Positions 24,810 to 32,954 of a DNA stretch of 40,146 bases are shown one piece after another. The notes below the pieces were generated by a model, which was given only the letters and a program-made list of their open reading frames with translations, did no database searches and was not told the origin of the DNA. This DNA comes from Planctomycetota bacterium (lineage in GTDB: Bacteria; Planctomycetota; B15-G4). The stretch lies in assembly GCA_029259695.1 (NCBI GenBank), contig JAJDEQ010000125.1, forward strand, positions 1 through 40,146, read 5' to 3'. The translations under genes and the position numbers were made by a program. Positions within the stretch are counted from its first letter, which is position 1, and the number at the start of each line of letters is the position of its first letter.

Positions 24810-26365
24810 GGCAGCGAGATGCCGTTGAAGTACACGTCGGGCGCGCCACGGCCCGGCGGCGTGAACGCCCTGCGGTCGTCCCAGACGACGGCGGCGTCGT
24901 CGCCCTCCACCACGAGTCGCGGGAACCCGGCGCGCGAGTCACCAGGCGTGCTCTTCGTGGTGACGCCCGAGGGGCCGATCCAGGTCGCCCCCCCGTCGGT
25001 CGACCAGTTCACGTTCACGTCGACGTAGGTCCGGTCGCCACAGTAGGCCTCCAGCGTGGGGTCGTAGCCCGTGCAGGACTGCACCCAGGTCACGAACACG
25101 TTGCTGCCGCTCGCAGCGACCCGGGTGCGGGTGAGCGTGGGCAGCGAGAAACGCTCACCCAGCACGGCGCCATCCACCGACAACGTCGCCTCCGCCTGCC
25201 ACAGCTCGGTGACGGCGTCGAAGACGCTGGCGTGGACGCGCGTGGGGGAACCTATGCCGTCGGTGCGCCCGTACACCGCGATCACGTCACCCGAGTCCGC
25301 CAGGGCCAGATCGAGATCGAAGGCCAGGGACGTGGCGCAGGCCGCCCCCACCGTCACCTCCGAGCCGAACGACGTGCCGCCGTTCGTCGAGTGCACCGAC
25401 TTGATGCAGGTGATGTTGCCGCCGAACAGCGCGTCGACCCAGGCGAGCATCACGAACCCCGCCCCGTCGATCGCGAAACGAGCATCGACCACCGCGTCAC
25501 CCGGTGTGAGCAGCAGCTCGTCCGCGCCGCCGCCGAAGGTGTCGAAGCTCACCCCGAAGTCGCTCGAGCGGCGGTAGAACACCTCGCGCACCGGCCAGTT
25601 CACGGCGCCGACGTCGTTTCGGTGGTCCAGGTAGGCGAAGTGCACCTCGCCCCCGTCATCGCACGCGATGCGCGGCGAACCCGAGTGGGACGTCCGGTCG
25701 ACGTTCAGGGTGCTCGCCGGCGTGGCAGGTGTCGTCCACGTCTGCCCGCTGTCAGCCGACACGGCGAAGTAGACCTGGTCGACCACGCCGTCACTCTGGG
25801 CCCAGGCCGCGTAGACGTGACCGCTGTCGTCGGCGCACAGCCGGGGCTCGGCGGCGTGATGGGTGGCGATGGATGCGTTGAGCCGGGTCGGTGCGCCCCA
25901 CCCGGCGCCGCGGCTCCACTCGCAGAACACGATGTCCTCGGTCCCGGTCCCGAACTCGTGCCAGACCGCGTAGAGCCGGGTGCCATCGGTCGTCAACTGC
26001 AACGCCGATGCGTTGAGCAGCGAGCCCGAGGTGAGCGCACTCACCCGCACGGCCGGCACGCTCAGGCCCCCGGAGAAGCCGTCCACCTCCCGGTGGTAGA
26101 TGGCCCAGACGCCGTCGCGGAAGTCCTCCCAGAGCACGTGCAGCGTGCCGTCGCTGGTGCGCGCGATCTGCGGGCGCAGCGAGGGCAGCGTCCCGGCCAG
26201 GTCCCCGTCCACCTGGAAATCGGTGCCGGCGGCGCTGTCCGGAGCCGGGAGGCAGTTGATCACCTGGGCGGCCGCGGATCCCAGCGCGACCCATGTGAGC
26301 AGCACGCCGAACACGCGGCCAACGCCGTTGCCACGCCCCGATGCACCCGACGAGCGTGCACCCAT
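24806..26365 (-). CDS. Secreted Asp-box (sialidase-like) beta-propeller, divergent copy
   Basis: 519 residues from ATG 26365 with GGAGGTG upstream. A signal peptide ends near GSAAAQV. Repeated propeller blades carry Asp-box/BNR motifs of the S-x-D-x-G-x-T-W type: SADSGQTWTTP, STNGGTSFGSE and STDGGATWIGP. The C-terminus DDAAVVWDDRRAFTPPGRG and ending DVYFNGISLP are shared with the two paralogues at 28159 and 32955. The catalytic Arg triad and Tyr of true sialidases cannot be identified by eye, so sialidase activity should not be assumed. The stop overlaps the next gene's start by four bases, indicating translational coupling. Confidence 0.8.
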   Translation of the reverse strand: MGARSSGASGRGNGVGRVFGVLLTWVALGSAAAQVINCLPAPDSAAGTDFQVDGDLAGTLPSLRPQIARTSDGTLHVLWEDFRDGVWAIYHREVDGFSGGLSVPAVRVSALTSGSLLNASALQLTTDGTRLYAVWHEFGTGTEDIVFCEWSRGAGWGAPTRLNASIATHHAAEPRLCADDSGHVYAAWAQSDGVVDQVYFAVSADSGQTWTTPATPASTLNVDRTSHSGSPRIACDDGGEVHFAYLDHRNDVGAVNWPVREVFYRRSSDFGVSFDTFGGGADELLLTPGDAVVDARFAIDGAGFVMLAWVDALFGGNITCIKSVHSTNGGTSFGSEVTVGAACATSLAFDLDLALADSGDVIAVYGRTDGIGSPTRVHASVFDAVTELWQAEATLSVDGAVLGERFSLPTLTRTRVAASGSNVFVTWVQSCTGYDPTLEAYCGDRTYVDVNVNWSTDGGATWIGPSGVTTKSTPGDSRAGFPRLVVEGDDAAVVWDDRRAFTPPGRGAPDVYFNGISLP

Positions 26366-26517
26366 GGACCCACCTCCGTCGTGACGCGCGAATACCCTCG
26401 ACGGTCAATGCTGGGACAGCACCGAGCACCCGTCAAGCACGCGCGGGAGGGAAGTTAGGATGGGGCCACGCCCGTGCGGCACTCCGAGGTCACACACCCA
26501 TCCCGAGAGCACGATCG
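26366..26517. promoter_or_regulatory. Divergent promoter region of the glycan-active island
   Basis: 152 bases between the minus-strand propeller gene and the plus-strand GH5-like gene. TAGGAT at 26456-26461 is a likely plus-strand -10 and belongs to a motif also found before 28159 and 32955. For the minus strand, TTGACG- and TTGACC-like hexamers are present, but the -10 is unclear. Confidence 0.35.
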
Positions 26518-28053
26518 ATGATCACGCGGTTTGCGCTTCCCTTCGCGTTGCTGATCGCCGTCTTCACCCCGCCCGTCCCAGCCCAGGCCGGCGCCGACCG
26601 CGGCGCGTCCCCGCGCGACGCCGCCTGGGTCAGCCGGGTGCTGCACCCGGCGATCGCGGCCAACAAGCTGTCCCCGCACACGTCGCAGGGGGCCGCCATG
26701 GCCCAGGGCACGCTCCCCGACCCGAAGCTGCCGCCCCTGCCGCCGCCGCCCACCGCGCTGATCGACTTCGGGCGCATCCGCGGGGCCAACTACTTCCCCG
26801 GCTACGCCCGCAGCTCGTTCACGATCTGGCAGGAGTACCAGGAGCACGTCGACCAGATCGAGGTGGAGCTCGGGTTCGCCGAGCAACTCGAGCTGAACAG
26901 CCTGCGCGTCTTCCTCTCCTACCTGAGCTACGAACTCGACCCGCCGCTGTTCATCGCCGAGCTGAACGACTTCCTGCTGCGCTGCGAGGCTCACGGCATC
27001 AGCCCCATGTTGGTGTTGTTCGACTCGGCCTTCGGCATCTCGCCCAGCCCCGAGACCGACAACGAGTACTGGGTCACCAGCCCCGGCTCGCACCTGGTCA
27101 CTCCTGACTTCTATCCCAAGGGCGAGGAGTTCGTGGACGCCGTGATGCAACTGTCGCTGGAACGCGGCAACGTGCTGGCGATCGACATCATGAACGAGCC
27201 CTGGAACACGTCGCTGGCCGACAACCCGGTCGGCACCGGGCTGATCTTCGACTTCCTGTTCCACTTCAGCTTCTACATCAACGCCAACCGGTCGTACGAC
27301 CCGATCGCGCGCACCATCGGCTTCCAGGTGAGCCTCGACTACACCTCGCCCGCGAGCCCCCAGTACCTGCCGGTCAACGTGGTCTCGGTCCACTCGTACT
27401 CGCCGGTGTTCCCCAACGGGACGTTCGAACTGGACCTCGCCCGGGGCATCGGTCAGGCCAACGCGGCCGGACTGCCGTTCATCATCTCCGAGTGCGGCAA
27501 GCCCGGCGCGGCGATCCCCCAGACGTATGAGGACATCATGCCGGTGCTGCACGGACAGCAGCTCAACTTCTACGTGTGGGACGTCGTGATCGGCACCGAC
27601 ACGTGGAAGGGCCTGACGGGCGTGTTCTACGACGACGGCAAGGTGCGCAACCGCGCCGAGGCCCTGGCCATCACCGAGAACCAAGGCACCTTCGTGGAGA
27701 AGAGTCCGCTCGAACCGGACTTCATCGCCCTCGGCGTGGTCGAGAACAAGAAGGTCTGGTTCCGGCGCGCGTTCGAGCGAATGCTCGCGACGCCCACGGG
27801 CCTCCAGAACGCCGGCGAACGATTCACGGTGCTCTACACCATGTCCACCGCGTACAAGCCCGACGGCCAGAACGTGTACTTCCCCAACGCCCGGGCCGAA
27901 CAGATCGAGACCATGGTCCAGACGGCCATCGGGCTGATCACCATCAGTCCCGCCAGCGGCTTCGCGATCCTGGATGTCCTGATCCCCTTCGCCCTCGATG
28001 CCCTGGACGAGAAGACCGAGCACTCGGTCACACTCCCGGTCGTCGCCCAGTAG
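26518..28053 (+). CDS. Secreted GH5-like (clan GH-A) glycoside hydrolase
   Basis: 511 residues from ATG 26518, with a signal peptide (ITRFALPFALLIAVFTPPVPAQA). A Pro-rich linker to about residue 80 is followed by a TIM barrel opening IDFGRIRGANYFPGYARSSF. The two clan GH-A catalytic glutamates are visible: acid/base Glu227 in DIMNEPW and nucleophile Glu325 in IISECGKPG. The strand-edge motif VVSVHSYSP is also typical. About 120 residues follow the barrel and include a hydrophobic stretch (IGLITISPASGFAILDVLIPFAL) whose role is unclear. Substrate not predictable; cellulase and mannanase-like families share these motifs. It lies between the divergent and the tandem propeller/DUF6259 pairs, suggesting joint polysaccharide degradation. 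Confidence 0.83.
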   Translation: MITRFALPFALLIAVFTPPVPAQAGADRGASPRDAAWVSRVLHPAIAANKLSPHTSQGAAMAQGTLPDPKLPPLPPPPTALIDFGRIRGANYFPGYARSSFTIWQEYQEHVDQIEVELGFAEQLELNSLRVFLSYLSYELDPPLFIAELNDFLLRCEAHGISPMLVLFDSAFGISPSPETDNEYWVTSPGSHLVTPDFYPKGEEFVDAVMQLSLERGNVLAIDIMNEPWNTSLADNPVGTGLIFDFLFHFSFYINANRSYDPIARTIGFQVSLDYTSPASPQYLPVNVVSVHSYSPVFPNGTFELDLARGIGQANAAGLPFIISECGKPGAAIPQTYEDIMPVLHGQQLNFYVWDVVIGTDTWKGLTGVFYDDGKVRNRAEALAITENQGTFVEKSPLEPDFIALGVVENKKVWFRRAFERMLATPTGLQNAGERFTVLYTMSTAYKPDGQNVYFPNARAEQIETMVQTAIGLITISPASGFAILDVLIPFALDALDEKTEHSVTLPVVAQ

Positions 28054-28054
28054 G

Positions 28055-28073
28055 GCACGCACCAACTGTGTGC
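28055..28073 (+). terminator. Weak hairpin after the GH5-like gene
   Basis: GCACGC and GTGTGC form a 6-bp stem (one G-T) around a 7-base loop, two bases after the stop codon. No T-run follows. Confidence 0.3.
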
Positions 28074-28122
28074 ACCGCCAACGTCCCGTCCGGCGGCGCC
28101 CACCGCCCCGAGCTCCTTGCTC

Positions 28123-28128
28123 TAAGAT
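28123..28128 (+). promoter_or_regulatory. Candidate -10 of the first tandem pair
   Basis: TAAGAT, followed by GACG. It matches the pattern TARGATGRSG also seen at 26456 and 32910. No sigma-70 -35 is evident at 17 bases. Confidence 0.35.
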
Positions 28129-28158
28129 GACGAGCCCGAGATCCCCGGAGTCCGCCCC

Positions 28159-30033
28159 ATGGCCTGCAAGCCGAGACCGATGACGAGCGCCGACGCAGGA
28201 ACCGGCCGAAGGTCGCTCAGCATCGGGGCCGGAGTGCTCTCGCTGAGCGTTGCCGCGCTGTTCGGCCTCGGACTGATGGTGCCCCTGGGTGCCCAGTTCC
28301 CGCCCCCGCTCCCCGAGACGGGCACCGGCGTGGGTGCCGGCGACGAGTTCCGGATCGACAGCTGCAGCCTGGGTCCCGGCCTCAACGGCTCGAACCGACC
28401 GCACATCGTGGGCACCGACAACGGGCCCGGCGGCAACGACCTGCACGTGGTCTGGCAGGACGACCGGGACGCCGAGTCGTCGATCTACTACCGGCGCGTC
28501 GAGAGCTACGGCGTCGGTACCCAGCCGTGCGAGCTGCGCCTGAGCACGCTACCGACCACACCTCAGCACCACGCCATGCTGCCGCGCATCGCGACCGACG
28601 GTGTGTCGGAACTGTACGTCACCTACCGTTCGTTCCGGGCCGTGGACGGCAACGGGAAGCTCGACCGCAAGGACCGCATCATGTTCGTGCGCTCGGTGGA
28701 CAACGGCGTGAGCTGGTCGCAGCCGCTGGAACTCTCCGTCGCCGACCACGCCATCAACCCCGAGCTGTGCACCGACGGCCAGGGCAACGTCTACGTCGTC
28801 TGGACCCAGGAGTTGCGCCCCCACCCCTTCGGTGACGTCTATCTGGCCGCGTCGAGCGATTCGGGCGCCAGCTTCACCGCACCCAAGCGCGTGAACAACG
28901 ACACGTCCGCCCACCACTTCTTCGCCTCGGCCGCGTGCGACGACCACGGTGGACTCTCCGTCGTCTACATGGGACAGCGCGACCCGCAACCGATCGAGGG
29001 GCCGCCCGGCCTGGCGCAGCGCAAGCCCTACCGGGACGTCTTCCTCCAGCGCAGCCGCGACCCGAGCGTGCTGTTCGGTGCCAATCCGTTCGACGACGCC
29101 GCGCAACTGAGCCACGCGGCCGAAGCGGGACGCGTGCACATCATCGCGTACTCGCAGGGCCCGAACGCCGTGCCGGACTACAGCCTGGTGATGGTGGGCT
29201 GGAAGGACTTCGACCCCGTCGTGCGCAAGGGGGACAACCTCGGGAAGCTCGGAGTCGAGTCCCGGCTGGAGTTCAACTACTCCGTCAACGAGCAACCGTT
29301 CCTCGATCTCGAACTGCGCATGCTCGCGCCGAACGAGCAGACCACCGTGAACGAGCAGGGCCCCGGCCCCGCGCCATCCCCCAGTGCCCACGGCCCCAAG
29401 CTGATCCCCGGTCAACCGGCGCAGTCGACCGACGGCTACGTCCTGCAGGCACCCAACGACGGCCCCGGCTTCTACAGCCTCGACATGGCGGTCGACGGCA
29501 TCGGCCGCGTCTACGCCTCGTACGGCCGCGTGGACTCGCCGCTGCACAACAACGACCTGATCCCCGAGACGAACTCGCCGCGCTACATGTACGCCCGCGT
29601 GTTCGACCCGTTCCTCGGGCTGTGGGGCCCCGAGCACCGGATCTCCACCGCCGGTGCGCCGTTCACGACCCAGGGACGCCCGTTGATCCCCGAGCCGCAC
29701 CTGTACGTCGACGACGCGGACAACGTGTTCGTCACCTGGATGCAGTCGGGCATCGAGCCCTTCGGTACGCACGAGACGTACGGCGAGGTGAACGCGGCCT
29801 GGTCGACGGACGGCGGTCAGACCTGGGGAGGTCCCACCGGGCTGACCAACAAGGCCGCCGGCGCGGGTTCGTCGGGCTCGGCACACCCGCGCGTCTTCGC
29901 CCGAGGCGGAGTCGCCGCCGTCGTCTGGGACGACCGCCGCGAGTGGACGCGCCACGACGTTCCCGGCGGTGTCCAGCCCGGCGACCCACTCGGCGCGCCG
30001 GACATCTACCTGAATCTGGTCACCCTCCCATGA
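28159..30033 (+). CDS. Secreted Asp-box beta-propeller, tandem copy 1
   Basis: 624 residues from ATG 28159 (CGGAG upstream). The N-region is long with GRRSLSIGAG, weakly Tat-like, then a hydrophobic core ending VPLGAQF. The mature part starts with the conserved block DEFRIDSCSLGPGLNGS. Asp-box motifs are SVDNGVSWSQP, SSDSGASFTAP and STDGGQTWGGP. The blade QDDRDAESSIYYRRVESYG is shared almost intact with the copy at 32955. The C-terminus VAAVVWDDRREWTRHDVPGG ends GAPDIYLNLVTLP. Probably a glycan-binding or glycan-cleaving six-bladed propeller; activity not assigned. The last four bases (ATGA) contain the start of the next gene. Confidence 0.83.
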   Translation: MACKPRPMTSADAGTGRRSLSIGAGVLSLSVAALFGLGLMVPLGAQFPPPLPETGTGVGAGDEFRIDSCSLGPGLNGSNRPHIVGTDNGPGGNDLHVVWQDDRDAESSIYYRRVESYGVGTQPCELRLSTLPTTPQHHAMLPRIATDGVSELYVTYRSFRAVDGNGKLDRKDRIMFVRSVDNGVSWSQPLELSVADHAINPELCTDGQGNVYVVWTQELRPHPFGDVYLAASSDSGASFTAPKRVNNDTSAHHFFASAACDDHGGLSVVYMGQRDPQPIEGPPGLAQRKPYRDVFLQRSRDPSVLFGANPFDDAAQLSHAAEAGRVHIIAYSQGPNAVPDYSLVMVGWKDFDPVVRKGDNLGKLGVESRLEFNYSVNEQPFLDLELRMLAPNEQTTVNEQGPGPAPSPSAHGPKLIPGQPAQSTDGYVLQAPNDGPGFYSLDMAVDGIGRVYASYGRVDSPLHNNDLIPETNSPRYMYARVFDPFLGLWGPEHRISTAGAPFTTQGRPLIPEPHLYVDDADNVFVTWMQSGIEPFGTHETYGEVNAAWSTDGGQTWGGPTGLTNKAAGAGSSGSAHPRVFARGGVAAVVWDDRREWTRHDVPGGVQPGDPLGAPDIYLNLVTLP

Positions 30034-32870
30034 AGAACCCCCGAATGCGCGAGCGCGTGATGCACGCCTTCCTCGGTCCGGTCGTGGCCGCGGCGCTCTT
30101 GGCCTCCCCGGCGGACGCAACGGCAGCTGAGCAGGACGGGACGCCGCTGCCCCCCGGGCCCCTGGGCAACGCGTTGGTCCAGTTCGACTTCGCCACCAGC
30201 GGGTCGAGTCTCGAGGTCACGGCCGTCACGAACCTGGTCCTCGACATGCCGACCGGCCGCGCCATGCCGATGGAGGCCGGCGCCGGGGGATGGACGCTCG
30301 GCCTGATCATGGATGACGGCTTCGTGGGCGTGAACTCTCCGAACAACGAGTGGATCGAATTCCAGATGGACGGGACGCTCAACTGGAACACGAAGGTCTG
30401 GCCGGCGGGCAGCCCCCCGGCCAGCCTCGCGCTGTCACTGGACACGATCCAAGAGGACGTGGGCGGCCTGTCCCTGCCGAACGTGGTCGCCACCTGGTCG
30501 GGCTCGGTCACGATCACCGAGAGCGGCACGCCCTACCCGTTCCGCGTGATCACCGACTGGACCGTCGTCGCGGGCAAGCCCTTCGCCGAGACCCGCATCG
30601 ACGTCGACTTCGATCCGAACGCGACCACGCCCGACCTGCCCTTCTACCTCTCCTACGTCATCTACCCGACCATGCACGTGAGTTCGCTGAACTCACCATC
30701 CACGCCGAACGACGCACTGGTCGTGCCGTACCTGAGCGGTTCGCTCGTGACCCATCCCACGAACGACGACGTGGTGAACGGCCAGCGCCTGTTCCCCTTC
30801 CCGCGGGCACTCGGCTTCGGCAACAACCCGTTCTCCGTCCGCGTCTCCGGGTACTACGACGGAGCTGCCGAATCGAACTGCTTCTTCTACGCAGCCAACG
30901 ACTGCGACGACTACTGGAAGGAGCTGTGGCTCGGGACCGGGCCCTTCCTGGCCGCGAACCAGTGCACCAACATCGGCTCGACGAGCGAGCCTCCCGCCGC
31001 CAACGGCCGCTCGCCCCAGAACGGAGCTGCCGACGGGAGCCCGGGGCGTTACGTCACCTTCCGCTTCCAGCACTGCCCCGAGGACGTGTACGCCAGCACC
31101 CGTTACGTCATGCCCTACCGCGTGCGCATGGGCGCCATCGAGGGTGACTGGTGGGAGCTGGCCGACGCCTACCGCGACCTCATGAGCGAGAAGGCCGTGC
31201 CGTGGTACCAGGGACCGGTCGGCTCGGCGGGCAACCCCATGCCCAGCGAGGCCAAGGACCTGGTCGGGCTGCTGAACTTCCAACCGGGACACCTGGGCGA
31301 CAACATCGACCACCTGAGGCGCCAGGTGTACGAGGTCGCGCGCGTGCTCGGCCCGGACGTGACCTCGCTCTGGTACCAGGTGAACGCACCCGACACGTTC
31401 GCCCACTGGTACTACGGAGACGGCACTCCGCAGAACACGGGCTACCTGCCCGGCCGCCCCTCGCTGGTCTCGGCCCTCGGGAAGGCCCAGGAGCAGTTCG
31501 GCCACGTCGTGGCCCCCTACTACGCGTCGAGCGGAGCGGCCGACTGCAGCGACCCCTTCCTGGACGGCGACTGCTTCGGCGAACTGAGCGACGTGCTCGC
31601 CGCGCTGCTCCTGCGGGAGGACAAGGCGTCGTTCCACATCCCCGGCCTGTCCAAGACCGTCCCACCGCGCCAGTCGTTCATCTGCCCCGGCGCGAGCTGG
31701 TGGCAGACCGAGATGCCGGACCGCGTGGCGGAGATCGCCGGGTACACCGGCATGGGCGGCGTGTACCTCGACTACTTCCTCACGGATGCGTGTTACGCGA
31801 CCGATCACCACCACGCCCTGCCCGGTGACCCGGCCGGCGGCCCGGGCGGCGGCAACTGGATGCACACGACACGCATGCGCCAGGTGCGCGACTTCCAGGA
31901 CCAGCTGCCGTCCGATCTGCTCGTGGTCATGGAACACGCCATCGGCCGCTTCGCGGAAGAGGTGCACGTGATGCAGCTCGACCCAGCCGCCGTCCTGCTC
32001 GCCGCGGAGGCCTACTCGCAGATCGACTGCAACGCCCCCCCGATCCCCAGGCCCATGGCCAACGCCGCGACGATCCCGTTCTTCCAGGCGATCTTCGACA
32101 ACGTGAAGTTGAGCACGGTCAAGGTCAGCTTCCCCAAGTGGCCCGATCGCCGCGCCTGGACCGACGCGACGCTCGTGTTCACCTTCGGTCAGGTGCCCGG
32201 CGTGCTGCGTTCGTTCATCGAGGAGATCGAGCTCTTCTCGCAACGCGGCCGCTACGGACCCTACTTCGACTTCCTCGGCAACATGGCCCAGGCGCTGCGC
32301 GACGAGGGGCTGCTGACCTGGCACAACGGCACCCTGCGTCGTCTGCCCGGCTACACGGTCACGGCCAACGCGTTCACCAACGACCCCGGCACGGCCGTGC
32401 CGGGCATCGAACTCGAGCCCTACCTCGATTGCCTGACGCGACCCGAAGGGCCCTTCGCTCCCACCTACCAGCAGCAGTCGCCCGTCTACACCGAGGAACG
32501 CACCGGCTGCAACGAGTTCACGCCCGAGACCTTCCTGGTTCCGGGCATGTTCCAGGCACCCGACGACGCGCCCGGCACCCAGACCATCGGGCCGGACAGC
32601 TGGGCCGATGCGGGCTCGCTGGCGTTCGTGCTCGCCAACCCCTGGGTCGACCCCTTCAACCAGGGCACCATCGACCTGGCCGACATCAGCTTCGATCCTG
32701 GGCGCTACCCCGGCTGGACCGCCCAGAGCGTGTATTGCGTGGACGAGTACCGCTTCGGCAGCTCCGTCTCGATCACCACGTCCCAGAGGGGTGCGCTCAC
32801 GTTCGCGCCGGACAGCGGCACGTTGCAGCCCGGCGAGATCGTCTGGTGGATCTTCCGCAAACAGCTCTGA
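30030..32870 (+). CDS. Secreted DUF6259-like putative glycoside hydrolase, tandem copy 1
   Basis: 946 residues from ATG 30030, which overlaps the previous stop as ATGA; a much longer frame upstream is a shadow of the propeller gene. Signal peptide (MHAFLGPVVAAALLASPADA). Beta-sandwich domain about 45-350 (NALVQFDFATSGSSLEVTAV), then MGAIEGDWWELADAYRDLM and the barrel. Candidate catalytic acids conserved in all three paralogues are Asp581 (GVYLDYFLTDACY) and Glu635 (VVMEHAIGRF). A Cys pair in CSDPFLDGDC is shared with the copy at 34880. The C-terminal beta domain has LTWHNGTLRRLPGY, EERTGCNEFTPETFLVPGMF and the end GEIVWWIFRKQL. Activity is inferred only. Confidence 0.83.
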   Translation: MKNPRMRERVMHAFLGPVVAAALLASPADATAAEQDGTPLPPGPLGNALVQFDFATSGSSLEVTAVTNLVLDMPTGRAMPMEAGAGGWTLGLIMDDGFVGVNSPNNEWIEFQMDGTLNWNTKVWPAGSPPASLALSLDTIQEDVGGLSLPNVVATWSGSVTITESGTPYPFRVITDWTVVAGKPFAETRIDVDFDPNATTPDLPFYLSYVIYPTMHVSSLNSPSTPNDALVVPYLSGSLVTHPTNDDVVNGQRLFPFPRALGFGNNPFSVRVSGYYDGAAESNCFFYAANDCDDYWKELWLGTGPFLAANQCTNIGSTSEPPAANGRSPQNGAADGSPGRYVTFRFQHCPEDVYASTRYVMPYRVRMGAIEGDWWELADAYRDLMSEKAVPWYQGPVGSAGNPMPSEAKDLVGLLNFQPGHLGDNIDHLRRQVYEVARVLGPDVTSLWYQVNAPDTFAHWYYGDGTPQNTGYLPGRPSLVSALGKAQEQFGHVVAPYYASSGAADCSDPFLDGDCFGELSDVLAALLLREDKASFHIPGLSKTVPPRQSFICPGASWWQTEMPDRVAEIAGYTGMGGVYLDYFLTDACYATDHHHALPGDPAGGPGGGNWMHTTRMRQVRDFQDQLPSDLLVVMEHAIGRFAEEVHVMQLDPAAVLLAAEAYSQIDCNAPPIPRPMANAATIPFFQAIFDNVKLSTVKVSFPKWPDRRAWTDATLVFTFGQVPGVLRSFIEEIELFSQRGRYGPYFDFLGNMAQALRDEGLLTWHNGTLRRLPGYTVTANAFTNDPGTAVPGIELEPYLDCLTRPEGPFAPTYQQQSPVYTEERTGCNEFTPETFLVPGMFQAPDDAPGTQTIGPDSWADAGSLAFVLANPWVDPFNQGTIDLADISFDPGRYPGWTAQSVYCVDEYRFGSSVSITTSQRGALTFAPDSGTLQPGEIVWWIFRKQL

Positions 32871-32909
32871 TGGGAGACGTGACGCCCACACGATCCGCAC
32901 GGTCGTCTA

Positions 32910-32915
32910 TAGGAT
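32910..32915 (+). promoter_or_regulatory. Candidate -10 of the second tandem pair
   Basis: TAGGAT, followed by GAGG (alternatively TATAGG two bases earlier). It is the third member of the TARGATGRSG set, 39 bases before the ATG at 32955. Confidence 0.35.
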
Positions 32916-32954
32916 GAGGGTCTCGCCTCCTCGCCCCAGAGAGCAGTCTCCAGC

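Noticed and set aside
24806..26365. Calling the Asp-box proteins true exo-sialidases
   Set aside because: Asp-boxes are structural and occur in many propellers. The catalytic Arg triad, Tyr and Asp of sialidases could not be identified by eye.
28935..30029. 365-codon upstream extension in frame with the DUF6259-like gene at 30030
   Set aside because: It overlaps the propeller gene in another frame and is Arg/Pro/Ala-rich. The ATG at 30030 starts a signal peptide and overlaps the previous stop, as in the paralogues.
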